The notes under the pieces are model-generated. The model did not search any database, had not been told where the DNA came from, and saw nothing but the letters and a program-made list of their open reading frames with translations. From the NCBI GenBank assembly GCA_946636615.1, contig CAMPBE010000006.1:1-53570 (forward strand): a stretch of DNA of 53,570 nucleotides, written 5' to 3'. Both the position numbers and the translations under genes were made by a program. Shown one piece after another: positions 25,589 to 33,186 of the stretch (positions within the stretch are counted from its first letter, which is position 1; every line of letters begins with the position of its first letter). The DNA is from an uncultured bacterium. Its GTDB lineage: Bacteria > Cyanobacteriota > Vampirovibrionia > Gastranaerophilales > Gastranaerophilaceae.

Positions 25589-26104
25589 TTATTGATCACT
25601 TTCGTGGTGTTCATTATCTTTCATAAGTTTGGCAAAATCGGATGGCTTTATGCTTTGGACGAATTTCTTAAATTCCTGAGCTTCTGCCTCATCCTTGGCT
25701 GTATCTGTAGATACTGAGCCATTTGACAGAACATTTGCTGTAACAAATATTGGGGCATCGACTCTAATCGCTACAGCTATTGCATCTGATGGCCTTGAAT
25801 CTATTTCAATATTATTTCCGTCGTCATCAACTAAGAAAAGTGTTGCATAATATGTATCTTTTTCAACATCATTAATTTCAATTCTATCAAGTTTATAACC
25901 TGTTTTTTCAATAATATTAATAATCAAGTCATGAGTCATAGGTCTTGCGACTGACAAATTTTCAATTTTACGAATTATAGCGCTAGCCTCTGCAGAACCT
26001 ATCCATATTGGAAGCGCTTTTCTATTTTCTTTATCATGTAAAACAACAATTGGGGAACCTGTTCTGGTATCAAGAGCGATACCCATAACCTTCATTTCTA
26101 TCAT
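25589..26104 (-). CDS. Bifunctional nuclease (DUF151) family protein
   Basis: This 171-residue protein matches the bifunctional nuclease family, found in bacteria and, with strong conservation, in cyanobacteria and plants. Visible signatures are MKVMGIALDTRTGSPIVVLH, ALPIWIGSAEASAI near residues 30-43, RPMTHDLI and SRPSDAIAVAIRVDAPIFV near residues 105-122. Family members have reported DNase/RNase activity, but the biological role is unsettled. The last 45 residues are an acidic tail. A promoter and tRNA-Ser lie on the other strand just upstream. Confidence 0.92.
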   Translation of the reverse strand: MIEMKVMGIALDTRTGSPIVVLHDKENRKALPIWIGSAEASAIIRKIENLSVARPMTHDLIINIIEKTGYKLDRIEINDVEKDTYYATLFLVDDDGNNIEIDSRPSDAIAVAIRVDAPIFVTANVLSNGSVSTDTAKDEAEAQEFKKFVQSIKPSDFAKLMKDNEHHESDQ

Positions 26105-26173
26105 ATTAGAGCCTTTCTTATTGGTATTTTACAGTAATAGCATGTTGTGGTCAAGTGTAGAATAAATAAAACA

Positions 26174-26202
26174 TTTACGAAAAAATATATTTATGTTATC
26201 AT
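26174..26202 (+). promoter_or_regulatory. Candidate promoter of tRNA-Ser
   Basis: TTTACG (26174-26179) and TATCAT (26197-26202) are 17 bases apart and would start transcription near 26209, some 23 bases before the mature tRNA. Confidence 0.5.
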
Positions 26203-26231
26203 GAAATAGTACGCATGGAATTTATTTTCAT

Positions 26232-26320
26232 GGAGTGATGGCCGAGTGGCTGAAGGCGGCACCCTGCTAAGGTGTTATGTGGGGCAACCTGCATCCAGGG
26301 TTCAAATCCCTGTCACTCCG
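26232..26320 (+). tRNA. tRNA-Ser (anticodon GCU)
   Basis: A class II tRNA. The acceptor arm pairs GGAGTGA with TCACTCC, followed by discriminator G. The D arm reads GGCCGAGTGGCTGAAGGC. The anticodon stem GCACC/GGTGT holds the loop CTGCTAA, giving GCU. A long variable arm (TGTGGGGCAACCTGCA) precedes the T arm with loop TTCAAAT. CCA is not encoded. Its last 18 bases plus 3 flanking bases recur at 26502-26522. Confidence 0.96.
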
Positions 26321-26321
26321 A

Positions 26322-26363
26322 ATTAGAACCGAATAAACTTTTGTTTTATTCGGTTCTAATTTT
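26322..26363 (+). terminator. Terminator of tRNA-Ser
   Basis: A perfect 16-bp stem (26322-26337 with 26345-26360) closes a 7-base loop and runs into TTT. It starts two bases after the mature tRNA end. Confidence 0.8.
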
Positions 26364-26402
26364 ATGTGTCGGTAAGATTTGAAACTAAATAGGGGTTCAG
26401 CG

Positions 26403-26522
26403 CAAGCCACGCAAAGGCTGAAGCTGCCTGCGGCATTGACAATCGGTCGGAAGGCCAATTGCAGCAGGTGCGTAAGCCGTCTAACGCGTGGCGCAGCAAG
26501 ACAAATCCCTGTCACTCCGAAT
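26403..26522 (+). mobile_element. GC-rich ~100-bp element with a duplicated tRNA-Ser 3' end
   Basis: A core from CAAGCC (26403) to GGCGCAG (26496) is about 60% G+C by hand count, in a strongly AT-rich setting. It is followed by a perfect 21-base copy (26502-26522) of the tRNA-Ser 3' end at 26303-26323, and then by its own hairpin (26521-26558) that could act as a terminator. The core ends resemble those of the repeat core at tRNA-Leu: CAAGCC-GCA-AGGC at one end, and GGTGC, CGT-TAA-GCG-GGCGCAG at the other. The ends GCCACGC and GCGTGGC are inverted repeats. No protein is encoded. It may be a small non-autonomous element that targets tRNA genes, or an attachment-site scar. Confidence 0.6.
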
Positions 26523-26562
26523 GATAGTTTGATGACTTTTTGGTTGTCGGACTATCATTTTG
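26521..26562 (+). terminator. Second hairpin after the duplicated tRNA end
   Basis: ATGATAGT (26521-26528) pairs with ACTATCAT (26551-26558), with GATGAC/GTTGTC wobble pairing inside, followed by TTTTG. It repeats the arrangement of the tRNA-Ser terminator in a different sequence. Confidence 0.5.
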
Positions 26563-26613
26563 TGATAAAAGGATGATTTCCTTTTAACAGGACATTTGGT
26601 CGGAAACAATTTC

Positions 26614-26645
26614 GTCATTCAGAGGTACAAAGTGCCGAAGAATCT
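26614..26645. repeat. Partial copy of the dispersed palindromic repeat
   Basis: GTCATTCAGAGG at 26614-26625 and GAAGAATCTC at 26635 onwards match the two outer parts of the 8596 repeat, with the middle lost or changed. Confidence 0.55.
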
Positions 26646-26743
26646 CGTCTTTTGCTGCTTATGCAAGGTCGGAAATAGATTGAGTATAAAAGTCCTAAAT
26701 ATCCGGTTTCAGTAACAAAAAAGTCCACTTTTTGCACTCAAAT

Positions 26744-26800
26744 GTAGGGTTGACTTTAGTCAACCATTCAAAATATTCGGTAGACTGAAGTCTACCCTAC
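26744..26800. repeat. Compound palindromic repeat (GTAGGGT...ACCCTAC)
   Basis: Outer arms GTAGGGT (26744-26750) and ACCCTAC (26794-26800) enclose two inner palindromes, GGTTGACTTTAGTCAACC and GGTAGACTGAAGTCTACC. It ends one base before the open remnant of an antitoxin gene and has replaced that gene's start. The rest of the gap (26563-26743) shows no gene. Confidence 0.75.
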
Positions 26801-26801
26801 T

Positions 26802-27017
26802 TTCTTAGAAGAATACCTTGAAGACGGTAACCTTAATGCATTTGTACGTTCTTTGGAATATGTCGTAAGAGCTAAAGACAATATTTCAAATTTATCACGC
26901 AAAACAGGAATATCAAGAAGTAATTTATATGCAATATTTAATGGTGAAGTAACACCGCAGTTTGATACAGTTTTAAAAATTTTAAAAGAACTTGGTTATA
27001 CACTTAAAGTTGCATAA
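26802..27017 (+). pseudogene. Beheaded antitoxin (HigA-like addiction module antidote)
   Basis: The frame 26802-27017 encodes 71 residues ending in a stop, with no ATG, GTG or fitting TTG at its start. It reads LEEYLEDGNLNAFVRSLEYV, then ISNLSRKTGISRSNLYAIFN and QFDTVLKILKELGYTLKVA. This matches the C-terminal three quarters of the 'probable addiction module antidote protein' family (a helix-turn-helix DNA-binding protein, TIGR02684/COG3636 type). The usual N-terminal 20 residues are missing, a TAG stop lies seven codons upstream (26778-26780), and the palindromic repeat abuts the break. No toxin gene (RelE/HigB type) is present. I call it a remnant, although an unusual start cannot be excluded. 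Confidence 0.7.
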
Positions 27018-27114
27018 ATTCTCAAAACCTCTGTTCATTCTTCTCAAACTGAATGTTATTTAACAATGATAAAAGAAGTGTCTTGATAAATTTTACTAAA
27101 CACTGAACGATAAT

Positions 27115-28464
27115 TTAATGTGTTCTTTTCCATTCTTTTATTTGTTCTAATTTTGTTTTGTATTTTGTTTCCATTCCCTGTTCAGTCGGCTTATAGTATT
27201 CCCTGCCAACAAGAGAATCTGGCAAGCATTGCATACTTGTCATCTTTTCTTCATAGTCATGAGCATATTTATAGCCTTTACCGTAATTTAATTCTTTCAT
27301 TAATTTTGTAGGAGCATTTCTGATTTGCAAAGGTACAGGCTCTGCTATGTGTTCTTTTGCATCATGTCTTGCAAGCATATAAGCTACGTCCATAGCGTTC
27401 GACTTTGGAGCCATTGACATATATATAACCGCTTCTGTTAAATGAACCGTGCACTCAGGCATTCCTATAAAATGGCAGGCTTGGTATGCAGCAACAGCTA
27501 TTTCTAATGCGTGTGGATCAGCAAGCCCAATGTCTTCTGAGGCAAATCTTGTTACACGTCGTGCAACGTATAATGGATCTTCACCTGCTTCTAGCATCCT
27601 TGCAAGCCAATATACAGCAGCATCTGGGTCAGAATTTCTCATGGATTTATGCAGGGCCGAAATTATATTATAATGTTCTTCTCCGTTTTTATCATATAGC
27701 AATGATTTTTTAGAGATACACTGTTCCAAAGTCTCCTTTGTAATTGTTATTTCGCCGTTATCTGATACATCTCCGTTTAAAATAACCATTTCTAAAGTAG
27801 ATAAAGCTGACCTTGCATCCCCATTTGCAAATTCGGCAATAATCCTTATAAAATCATCTTCAATATTTATTTTTTCATTACCAAAACCTCTCTCATCAGT
27901 GATTGCTCGTTTTAATAAAGTTACTAAGTCTTCTGTTTCAAGCGGTTTGAATACAAAAACTTTGCATCGAGACAGGAGTGCTGAATTTATTTCAAAAGAC
28001 GGATTTTCTGTTGTTGCACCTATTAGTATAATACTTCCTTTTTCAACATAAGGTAAAAAGGCGTCCTGCTGAGCCTTATTGAAACGATGAATTTCATCAA
28101 CAAAAACAATTGTTTTTTGCCCAAGTTTTCTATTTTCTTCCGCTTGCGTCATAACGGCTTTAATCTCTTTTATACCTGAAGTTACTGCAGAAAAGTTTAT
28201 GAATTCGGAATTGGTTTTATTTGCAATGATCTGTGCTAAAGTAGTTTTGCCGATACCAGGATTTCCCCAAAATATAATTGATGAAATTTTATCACTTTCT
28301 ATTAATTTTCTTAAAACCTTGCCTTCGCCGATTAAATGTTTTTGACCGACAAATTCATCCAAATTTCTAGGTCTCAAGCGAGATGCCAATGGCTGATTTG
28401 TATTGTCCTCAAAAAGTGATTTTTGTTCCACGTACAGTTTCCTCGTATTTTTATTATACTTCAT
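27115..28464 (-). CDS. rarA: Replication-associated recombination protein A (AAA+ ATPase)
   Basis: RarA (MgsA) is a clamp-loader-like ATPase acting at stalled replication forks. The 449-residue protein shows the start LASRLRPRNLDEFVGQKHLI, Walker A WGNPGIGKTTLA, Walker B and box FVDEIHRFNKAQQDAFLP, sensor 1 IILIGATTENPSFEIN, and arginine finger region ALLSRCKVF. The C-terminal tetramerisation part includes RMLEAGEDPLYVARRVTRFA and MSMAPKSNA. Length is normal. It is monocistronic; the upstream gap separates it from the divergent pyrH operon. Confidence 0.96.
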   Translation of the reverse strand: MKYNKNTRKLYVEQKSLFEDNTNQPLASRLRPRNLDEFVGQKHLIGEGKVLRKLIESDKISSIIFWGNPGIGKTTLAQIIANKTNSEFINFSAVTSGIKEIKAVMTQAEENRKLGQKTIVFVDEIHRFNKAQQDAFLPYVEKGSIILIGATTENPSFEINSALLSRCKVFVFKPLETEDLVTLLKRAITDERGFGNEKINIEDDFIRIIAEFANGDARSALSTLEMVILNGDVSDNGEITITKETLEQCISKKSLLYDKNGEEHYNIISALHKSMRNSDPDAAVYWLARMLEAGEDPLYVARRVTRFASEDIGLADPHALEIAVAAYQACHFIGMPECTVHLTEAVIYMSMAPKSNAMDVAYMLARHDAKEHIAEPVPLQIRNAPTKLMKELNYGKGYKYAHDYEEKMTSMQCLPDSLVGREYYKPTEQGMETKYKTKLEQIKEWKRTH

Positions 28465-28652
28465 CTAAAAATCTATTCAAGTATGCAGAATAAACAAACT
28501 TATGAAGAAAAATTCGCATGTTAAGTTGATTATCATATTTTATTGTTGATACAAAAACTGTCGAATTAGTAAATTAGACTTACATATTTATATATGCAAA
28601 TGCCTTTACAACTTAATTAATTTGAGCTAATATTAAAAAAAAGGTATCCTGT

Positions 28653-29363
28653 ATGAAATATAAAAGAATTTTATTAAAAATAAGCGGAGAGGCGTTATTA
28701 GGAGAGCAACAGTTTGGAATTGACCAAAAACCGGTTCAGATGATTGCTCAGGAAATAAAAAAAGCTCGTGATTTAGGTGCTGAAATTGCTGTAGTTGTTG
28801 GTGGTGGAAACATATTTCGAGGAATGAAAAATAGCGCAAAACTTGGCATGGATCAGGCATCAGGTGATTATGTAGGTATGTTGGCTACTGTTATGAATGC
28901 TATAGCGCTGCAAAGTGCACTTAATCAAATGGAAATACCATGTCGTGTTCAAAGTGCTATTACAATGAACCAGATAGCTGAACCTTACATTAGGCACAGA
29001 GCAATTAGACATTTGGAAAAAGGTAGGGTTGTTATATTTGCTGCAGGTACAGGAAATCCATTTTTTACTACAGATACTGCAGCTGCACTAAGAGCGTCTG
29101 AAATCAATGCTGAAGCTATGCTTATGGCTAAAAATGGTGTTGACGGTGTGTATACAGATGACCCTAGGACTAATCCACAGGCTAAAAAATTGGATAATAT
29201 TAAATATGACGATATTATTATAAACGGATTAAAGGTTATGGATACATCTGCTTGTACATTATGTAAGCAAAATAATATTCCAATAGTTGTCTTTGATTTT
29301 GAAGCGCAAAACGGAATCATTGATATTCTTAACGGAAAAGAAATAGGTACATACATTAATTAG
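28653..29363 (+). CDS. pyrH: UMP kinase
   Basis: PyrH phosphorylates UMP to UDP with ATP in pyrimidine nucleotide synthesis and works as a hexamer in the cytosol. The 236-residue protein has LKISGEALLG at the start, VVVGGGNIFRG for phosphate binding, the UMP region DYVGMLATVMNAIALQSAL, GTGNPFFTTDTAAALRASEI and AKNGVDGVYTDDPR. AAGGTATC lies before the ATG. It heads an operon with frr, cdsA, rnc and rpe; pyrH-frr-cdsA is a classic order in bacteria. Confidence 0.97.
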   Translation: MKYKRILLKISGEALLGEQQFGIDQKPVQMIAQEIKKARDLGAEIAVVVGGGNIFRGMKNSAKLGMDQASGDYVGMLATVMNAIALQSALNQMEIPCRVQSAITMNQIAEPYIRHRAIRHLEKGRVVIFAAGTGNPFFTTDTAAALRASEINAEAMLMAKNGVDGVYTDDPRTNPQAKKLDNIKYDDIIINGLKVMDTSACTLCKQNNIPIVVFDFEAQNGIIDILNGKEIGTYIN

Positions 29364-29383
29364 ATATATAAAAGGAGTAAAAC

Positions 29384-29950
29384 ATGAGTGAAGCATTAGA
29401 CGAATTATTCTTATTCGGTGAAGAAAAAATGGAAAAAGCAATAAACCAATTGCATAAAGAATTTGGTTCTATTCGTTCCGGACGTGCTAATCCTATGATT
29501 TTGGATAAAGTTATTGTAGAATATTATGGAGCCCCAACTCCATTGAGACAAATGTCTCAGGTTACAGTTCAGGATGGTACAACTCTTGTAATAACTCCTT
29601 ATGACAAAACAATTTTAAAAGAAATTGAAAAAGCTATAATTAAGGCTGAAATAGGAATTACTCCTAATAGTGATGGTATTTGTATCAGATTGGCGTTTCC
29701 TCCTTTGACAGAAGAGCGCAGACGTGAAACTGCTAAAGAGGTTAAAAAACTTGGAGAAGATTCTAAAGTTGCAATAAGAAATATTAGACGCGATATGTCT
29801 GATGATTTGAAAAAAATAGAGAAGGAAGAAAATCTTCCTGAAGATACAGTAAAAGATAATCAAGATAAAATTCAGAAATTGACTGACAAATATACAGGTA
29901 TTATCGACAAGTCAGTAGCTGATAAAGAAAAAGAGGTTATGACTGTATAA
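29384..29950 (+). CDS. frr: Ribosome recycling factor
   Basis: RRF splits post-termination ribosomes with EF-G. The 188-residue protein has the conserved segments FGSIRSGRANPMILDKV near residues 27-43, YGAPTPLRQMSQVTVQD, TLVITPYDKT and LTEERRRETAKEVKK, then a C-terminal IRNIRRDMSDDLKK. Length matches the family. AAGGAG precedes the ATG. It lies 20 bases after pyrH, and its stop overlaps the first base of cdsA. Confidence 0.97.
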   Translation: MSEALDELFLFGEEKMEKAINQLHKEFGSIRSGRANPMILDKVIVEYYGAPTPLRQMSQVTVQDGTTLVITPYDKTILKEIEKAIIKAEIGITPNSDGICIRLAFPPLTEERRRETAKEVKKLGEDSKVAIRNIRRDMSDDLKKIEKEENLPEDTVKDNQDKIQKLTDKYTGIIDKSVADKEKEVMTV

Positions 29951-30813
29951 TGGATGAAATAAAAGGTTTAAATAAAAACGCTACAAGAATGCTAACAGGC
30001 TTTATTATGGGTACAATAGTTATGGGCTGTATAATGCTCGGTAGCTATTATTTGCTTGCACTGCTTATATTTATTGTATTTGTAGGTTCGAGAGAATATG
30101 TTAAAATTCTTGAGCATAAAGGTTTTTATCCAAGCCTTAAAATTATTATTGCATCAGGTTTAATAATTGCTTTTATAATGTTTTTGCATAGTGTAGAATA
30201 TATAGCGTTAGCTTTAACAGTATGCTCTTTTGCAGCATTTATGTGGGTGCTGTTTAGGGGGCGTCAGCCATATATTGCTAATGTAGCTACAACAATATTA
30301 GGTTTTGTTTATTGTGGATATTTCCCGTTGCATTTGTTGCTTTTGAGAGATCTTCATTCTTCACAATTTCATGATGGACTAGGGTTTGTTGTAATGATGT
30401 TTACTGCTATACTTTTGACTGATGTGGGTTGTTATTATGCGGGTTCAAAATTCGGAAAACATAAATTGGCACCGGTTATAAGTCCTAATAAAACAATTGA
30501 AGGCTCTGTTGGAGGTGTTATTTGTGCTATTATAGGTGCAATAGTTATTGGATATTTTATTCAAGGTGTACAGTTGTATACGTCTTTCTTCGCAGGGCTG
30601 GCATGTACCGTATTTGCGCAAATTGGAGATTTGTGTGAATCTCTAATAAAAAGAGATGCCGGTGTTAAAGATTCAGGGCATTCATTACCGGGACATGGCG
30701 GATTTTTAGATAGATGTGACAGTTTTATTTTTACAATACCTGTAATGTATTATTTCTGTAAGTATTTTGTTTTTTCTAACGATATAGTTAATTTTTTTAA
30801 GGGATTGTTTTAA
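29950..30813 (+). CDS. cdsA: Phosphatidate cytidylyltransferase
   Basis: CdsA makes CDP-diacylglycerol from phosphatidic acid and CTP in the membrane. The 287-residue protein has about eight membrane helices and the C-terminal signature: CESLIKRDAGVKDSGHSLPG followed by HGGFLDRCDS, with ISPNKTIEGSVGGVI upstream. The first 20 residues are polar, then the first helix begins at about residue 15. The start overlaps the end of frr and the stop overlaps the rnc start, showing tight operon packing. Confidence 0.95.
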   Translation: MDEIKGLNKNATRMLTGFIMGTIVMGCIMLGSYYLLALLIFIVFVGSREYVKILEHKGFYPSLKIIIASGLIIAFIMFLHSVEYIALALTVCSFAAFMWVLFRGRQPYIANVATTILGFVYCGYFPLHLLLLRDLHSSQFHDGLGFVVMMFTAILLTDVGCYYAGSKFGKHKLAPVISPNKTIEGSVGGVICAIIGAIVIGYFIQGVQLYTSFFAGLACTVFAQIGDLCESLIKRDAGVKDSGHSLPGHGGFLDRCDSFIFTIPVMYYFCKYFVFSNDIVNFFKGLF

Positions 30814-31496
30814 TGGAAAAATTAGAAAAAATTTATGGAATAGTTGTTGATAATCCTGAATTTTTTAAAAAAGCGTTGACTCATCCTTCTTATACAAAAG
30901 AAAATAATTTGCCGTATTGTGACAGCTATGAAAGGCTAGAATTTCTTGGAGATGCTGTTCTTAAACTTTTGACATCTTATATTTTGTACGAAAAATATCC
31001 GAATTATACAGAAGGCGAGCTTTCAAAAATTCGTTCTATAGTTGTTTCGGATAGTACTTTATCAAAAATAGCCCATAATATAGGGTTGTGTGATTTAATT
31101 GTTTTGTCTCCACATGAAGCAAAGCAAGGTTATGCTAATATTGAATCTGTTTGTGCATGTGCTTTTGAAGCCGTTTTGGGTGCATATTATATGGATGGTA
31201 AACAAAAAGAATTGCTCCCGATATTGAAAGAATGGTTATTGCCGTATATAGAAGAAGTTGATTCCAATTTTGAAAAGTATAATGCAAAAGCTATTTTGCA
31301 AGAGTATACTCAATCAGTTGATAAGCATACACCTGTTTATACGTTGGTGGATGCTAAAGGACCTGCACATAAAAAGGTATTTACAGTATCTGTTTCGTTT
31401 CAGGATAAAATTATTGCAACCGGTAGCGGAAAATCAAAAAAAGATGCTGAACAGCAAGCGGCTTATGAAGCTTGTAAAATTTTAGGAGTAATATAA
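30813..31496 (+). CDS. rnc: Ribonuclease III with an altered catalytic residue
   Basis: RNase III cuts double-stranded RNA in rRNA and mRNA processing. The 227-residue protein has the catalytic helix YERLEFLGDAVLKLL (residues about 39-53), EGELSKIRS, and a C-terminal double-stranded-RNA-binding domain (AILQEYTQS, then VSFQDKIIATGSGKSKKDAE). At the second metal-binding site the family reads A-D-x-x-E-A-(L/I)-(I/L)-G; here it is ACAFEAVLG, so the Asp (D114 in E. coli, D107 in Aquifex) is Cys116 while the Glu (E119) is kept. The enzyme may have changed metal use or activity. Start and stop overlap its neighbours. Confidence 0.95.
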   Translation: MEKLEKIYGIVVDNPEFFKKALTHPSYTKENNLPYCDSYERLEFLGDAVLKLLTSYILYEKYPNYTEGELSKIRSIVVSDSTLSKIAHNIGLCDLIVLSPHEAKQGYANIESVCACAFEAVLGAYYMDGKQKELLPILKEWLLPYIEEVDSNFEKYNAKAILQEYTQSVDKHTPVYTLVDAKGPAHKKVFTVSVSFQDKIIATGSGKSKKDAEQQAAYEACKILGVI

Positions 31497-32131
31497 TGAC
31501 AATAATTTCACCATCTATTCTATCTGCAGATTTTGCAAATCTTGAAAAAGATATAAAAAAAGTTGAAGATGCCGGAGCTGATTGGTTGCATGTTGATGTT
31601 ATGGATGGGCATTTTGTTCCAAATATTACTATTGGAGTTCCTGTTGTTGCTTCTATTAAAAAAGTTACAAAGCTGCCATTGGATGTTCATCTTATGATAG
31701 AAAATCCGGAAAAATATATTGAGCCGTTTGCTCAGGCAGGAGCGGATATTTTAACTTTTCATTATGAAGCAGTAAATGAAGATAACATTAAACCTTTAAT
31801 ATCAAAAATAAAAAGGTATGGGTTAAAAGTAGGGATGTCTATAAAGCCTAAAACTCAGGCAAATGTTGTCTTATCTTATTTAAACGATTTAGACTTAATT
31901 CTTGTAATGACTGTAGAACCAGGCTTTGGCGGGCAAAAATTTATGGAAGATTGTGCTGTAAAAATTAAGACTATAAGAGAATTTTCTAAAAATGTAATTA
32001 TTCAGGTTGACGGCGGAATAAATTCCCAAACAGCAAGAATTTGCACATCGTACGGTGCAAACTCTTTAGTTGCCGGTAATTATATTTATAAATCAGAAAG
32101 TATATCTGAAGCAATAAAATCTCTAAGATAA
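31496..32131 (+). CDS. rpe: Ribulose-phosphate 3-epimerase
   Basis: Rpe interconverts ribulose-5-phosphate and xylulose-5-phosphate in the pentose phosphate pathway. The 211-residue TIM barrel has SPSILSADFANLEKDIKKV, the metal/catalytic motifs WLHVDVMDGHFVPN (His and Asp), PLDVHLMIENP, LVMTVEPGFGGQKFM and IQVDGGIN with the second catalytic Asp. All expected residues are there. Its start overlaps the rnc stop (TAATG). It ends only 4 bases from the convergent next gene and has no clear terminator. Confidence 0.97.
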   Translation: MTIISPSILSADFANLEKDIKKVEDAGADWLHVDVMDGHFVPNITIGVPVVASIKKVTKLPLDVHLMIENPEKYIEPFAQAGADILTFHYEAVNEDNIKPLISKIKRYGLKVGMSIKPKTQANVVLSYLNDLDLILVMTVEPGFGGQKFMEDCAVKIKTIREFSKNVIIQVDGGINSQTARICTSYGANSLVAGNYIYKSESISEAIKSLR

Positions 32132-32135
32132 ATTA

Positions 32136-32636
32136 TTACAGTATCCCCTTTCTTTCTTTACGTTTTCTTATTTCATTATTATCTGCAGTGAGTGATTGGT
32201 CTGATAATGAAAATGAAAATCCTGCTTCCTCGTCGTTTTCAGTAGCTTCAGCTGTCTCAGATTCAGGTAAATTAGCTTCCATTTGTTCATCATCTATTTC
32301 TTCCGAATTTTCGGCTTTATTAGGATCTTTTACTGCATCAGGGTCTTCTGTTTCCGTTGGCTTTTCTGCGTTTCCTGCAGATAAATCAAGGTTATCTTCA
32401 TCATCAATTCCTAATTTATTCAATGCGTCAATTCCAATATCGCCATCAACTTGTTCATAGGTGACGTCATCAGGTATTTTAGCAAATGCAGCCATCTGTT
32501 GAGCCCAAGTTAAAATTTCAGGAGGAATTTCTTCTCCTTTGCTCTGTTCTTTTATAATTTCTTGCGGTGTTAGTTTTTTCCATTTATTCACGTCTATTCT
32601 GGGATTTCCTGCACCTGTAACATTAAAATCTACCAT
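32136..32636 (-). CDS. Acidic hypothetical protein (166 aa)
   Basis: I do not recognise this protein. The first 80 residues look folded (VDFNVTGAGNPRIDVNKWKK, TPQEIIKEQSKGEEIPPEIL), then a low-complexity acidic region of about 60 residues (many Glu, Asp, Ala, Thr, Asn) and a basic end (RKRKERKGIL). It has no signal peptide. GGAGAAAAC precedes the ATG. Convergent with rpe. Confidence 0.65.
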   Translation of the reverse strand: MVDFNVTGAGNPRIDVNKWKKLTPQEIIKEQSKGEEIPPEILTWAQQMAAFAKIPDDVTYEQVDGDIGIDALNKLGIDDEDNLDLSAGNAEKPTETEDPDAVKDPNKAENSEEIDDEQMEANLPESETAEATENDEEAGFSFSLSDQSLTADNNEIRKRKERKGIL

Positions 32637-32832
32637 GTTTTCTCCTTTCTTATATATTTAGAAATACGGAATATTACAGCAAAACTTTAGTTTTTGTAAA
32701 GTTATGTTACAAATTTTATATAAATTGAATATAAAAAGTCAATAATTTTTTATAGAAATTTTTTATATAAATGTAAGGATAAAGAAAAAGAGAAATCACT
32801 AAAGAGAAAATAAAGAAAAGAGAGGTTTATAT

Positions 32833-33006
32833 ATGGCAACATTATTGTTTACCAATACTGTTTCTGATGCTTATAAACAGACATCAGAGGCTTTAAATTC
32901 AGTAAATTTAAATCAAAAACATGTTATAAAGAAAACTCTTGTAGATATGATGAGACAATCATTCTTTCATGGAGCAAGCAGATTTGGAACAAACTTTATA
33001 GCTTAG
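32833..33006 (+). CDS. Small hypothetical protein (57 aa)
   Basis: A short frame starting MATLLFTNTVSDAYKQTSEA with AGAGG placed about 8 bases ahead of the ATG. It reads Gln/Asn-rich and helical, with a C-terminal basic patch (VIKKTLVDMMRQSFFHGASR). A terminator hairpin follows 75 bases later with no other gene between, which makes this a complete little transcription unit. I do not know its family; it is not a shadow of any other frame. Confidence 0.55.
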   Translation: MATLLFTNTVSDAYKQTSEALNSVNLNQKHVIKKTLVDMMRQSFFHGASRFGTNFIA

Positions 33007-33080
33007 TTGGAAAATCAATAGGAATAAGTTAGGAAAAAGAATTCAAAGGATAAGGATAGGAAATTAGGGATAAACAAAGC

Positions 33081-33107
33081 AAGACCGGTTAAGCCGGTCT
33101 TATTTTT
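33081..33107 (+). terminator. Intrinsic terminator
   Basis: AAGACCGG (33081-33088) and CCGGTCTT (33094-33101) form an 8-bp stem with a 5-base loop followed by ATTTTTTAT. It follows the 57-residue gene. Confidence 0.8.
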
Positions 33108-33186
33108 TATATAAAGGATTATATACTTATTAGTATTGCCAAATATGTTATTTTAGTATATTCTTAAGTTGAATTAGAGGTTAGAT

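Noticed and set aside
26267..26576. Reading frames on both strands across tRNA-Ser and the GC-rich element
   Set aside because: They cross a certain tRNA gene and a terminator and have no ribosome site; the higher G+C simply removes stop codons.
26232..27017. Integrative island with integrase at tRNA-Ser
   Set aside because: The duplicated tRNA end suggests an attachment site, but only about 200 bases lie between the copies and no integrase or cargo gene is present.
28985..29356. Minus-strand frame of 123 codons inside pyrH
   Set aside because: Shadow of pyrH, a certain gene on the plus strand; no ribosome site.
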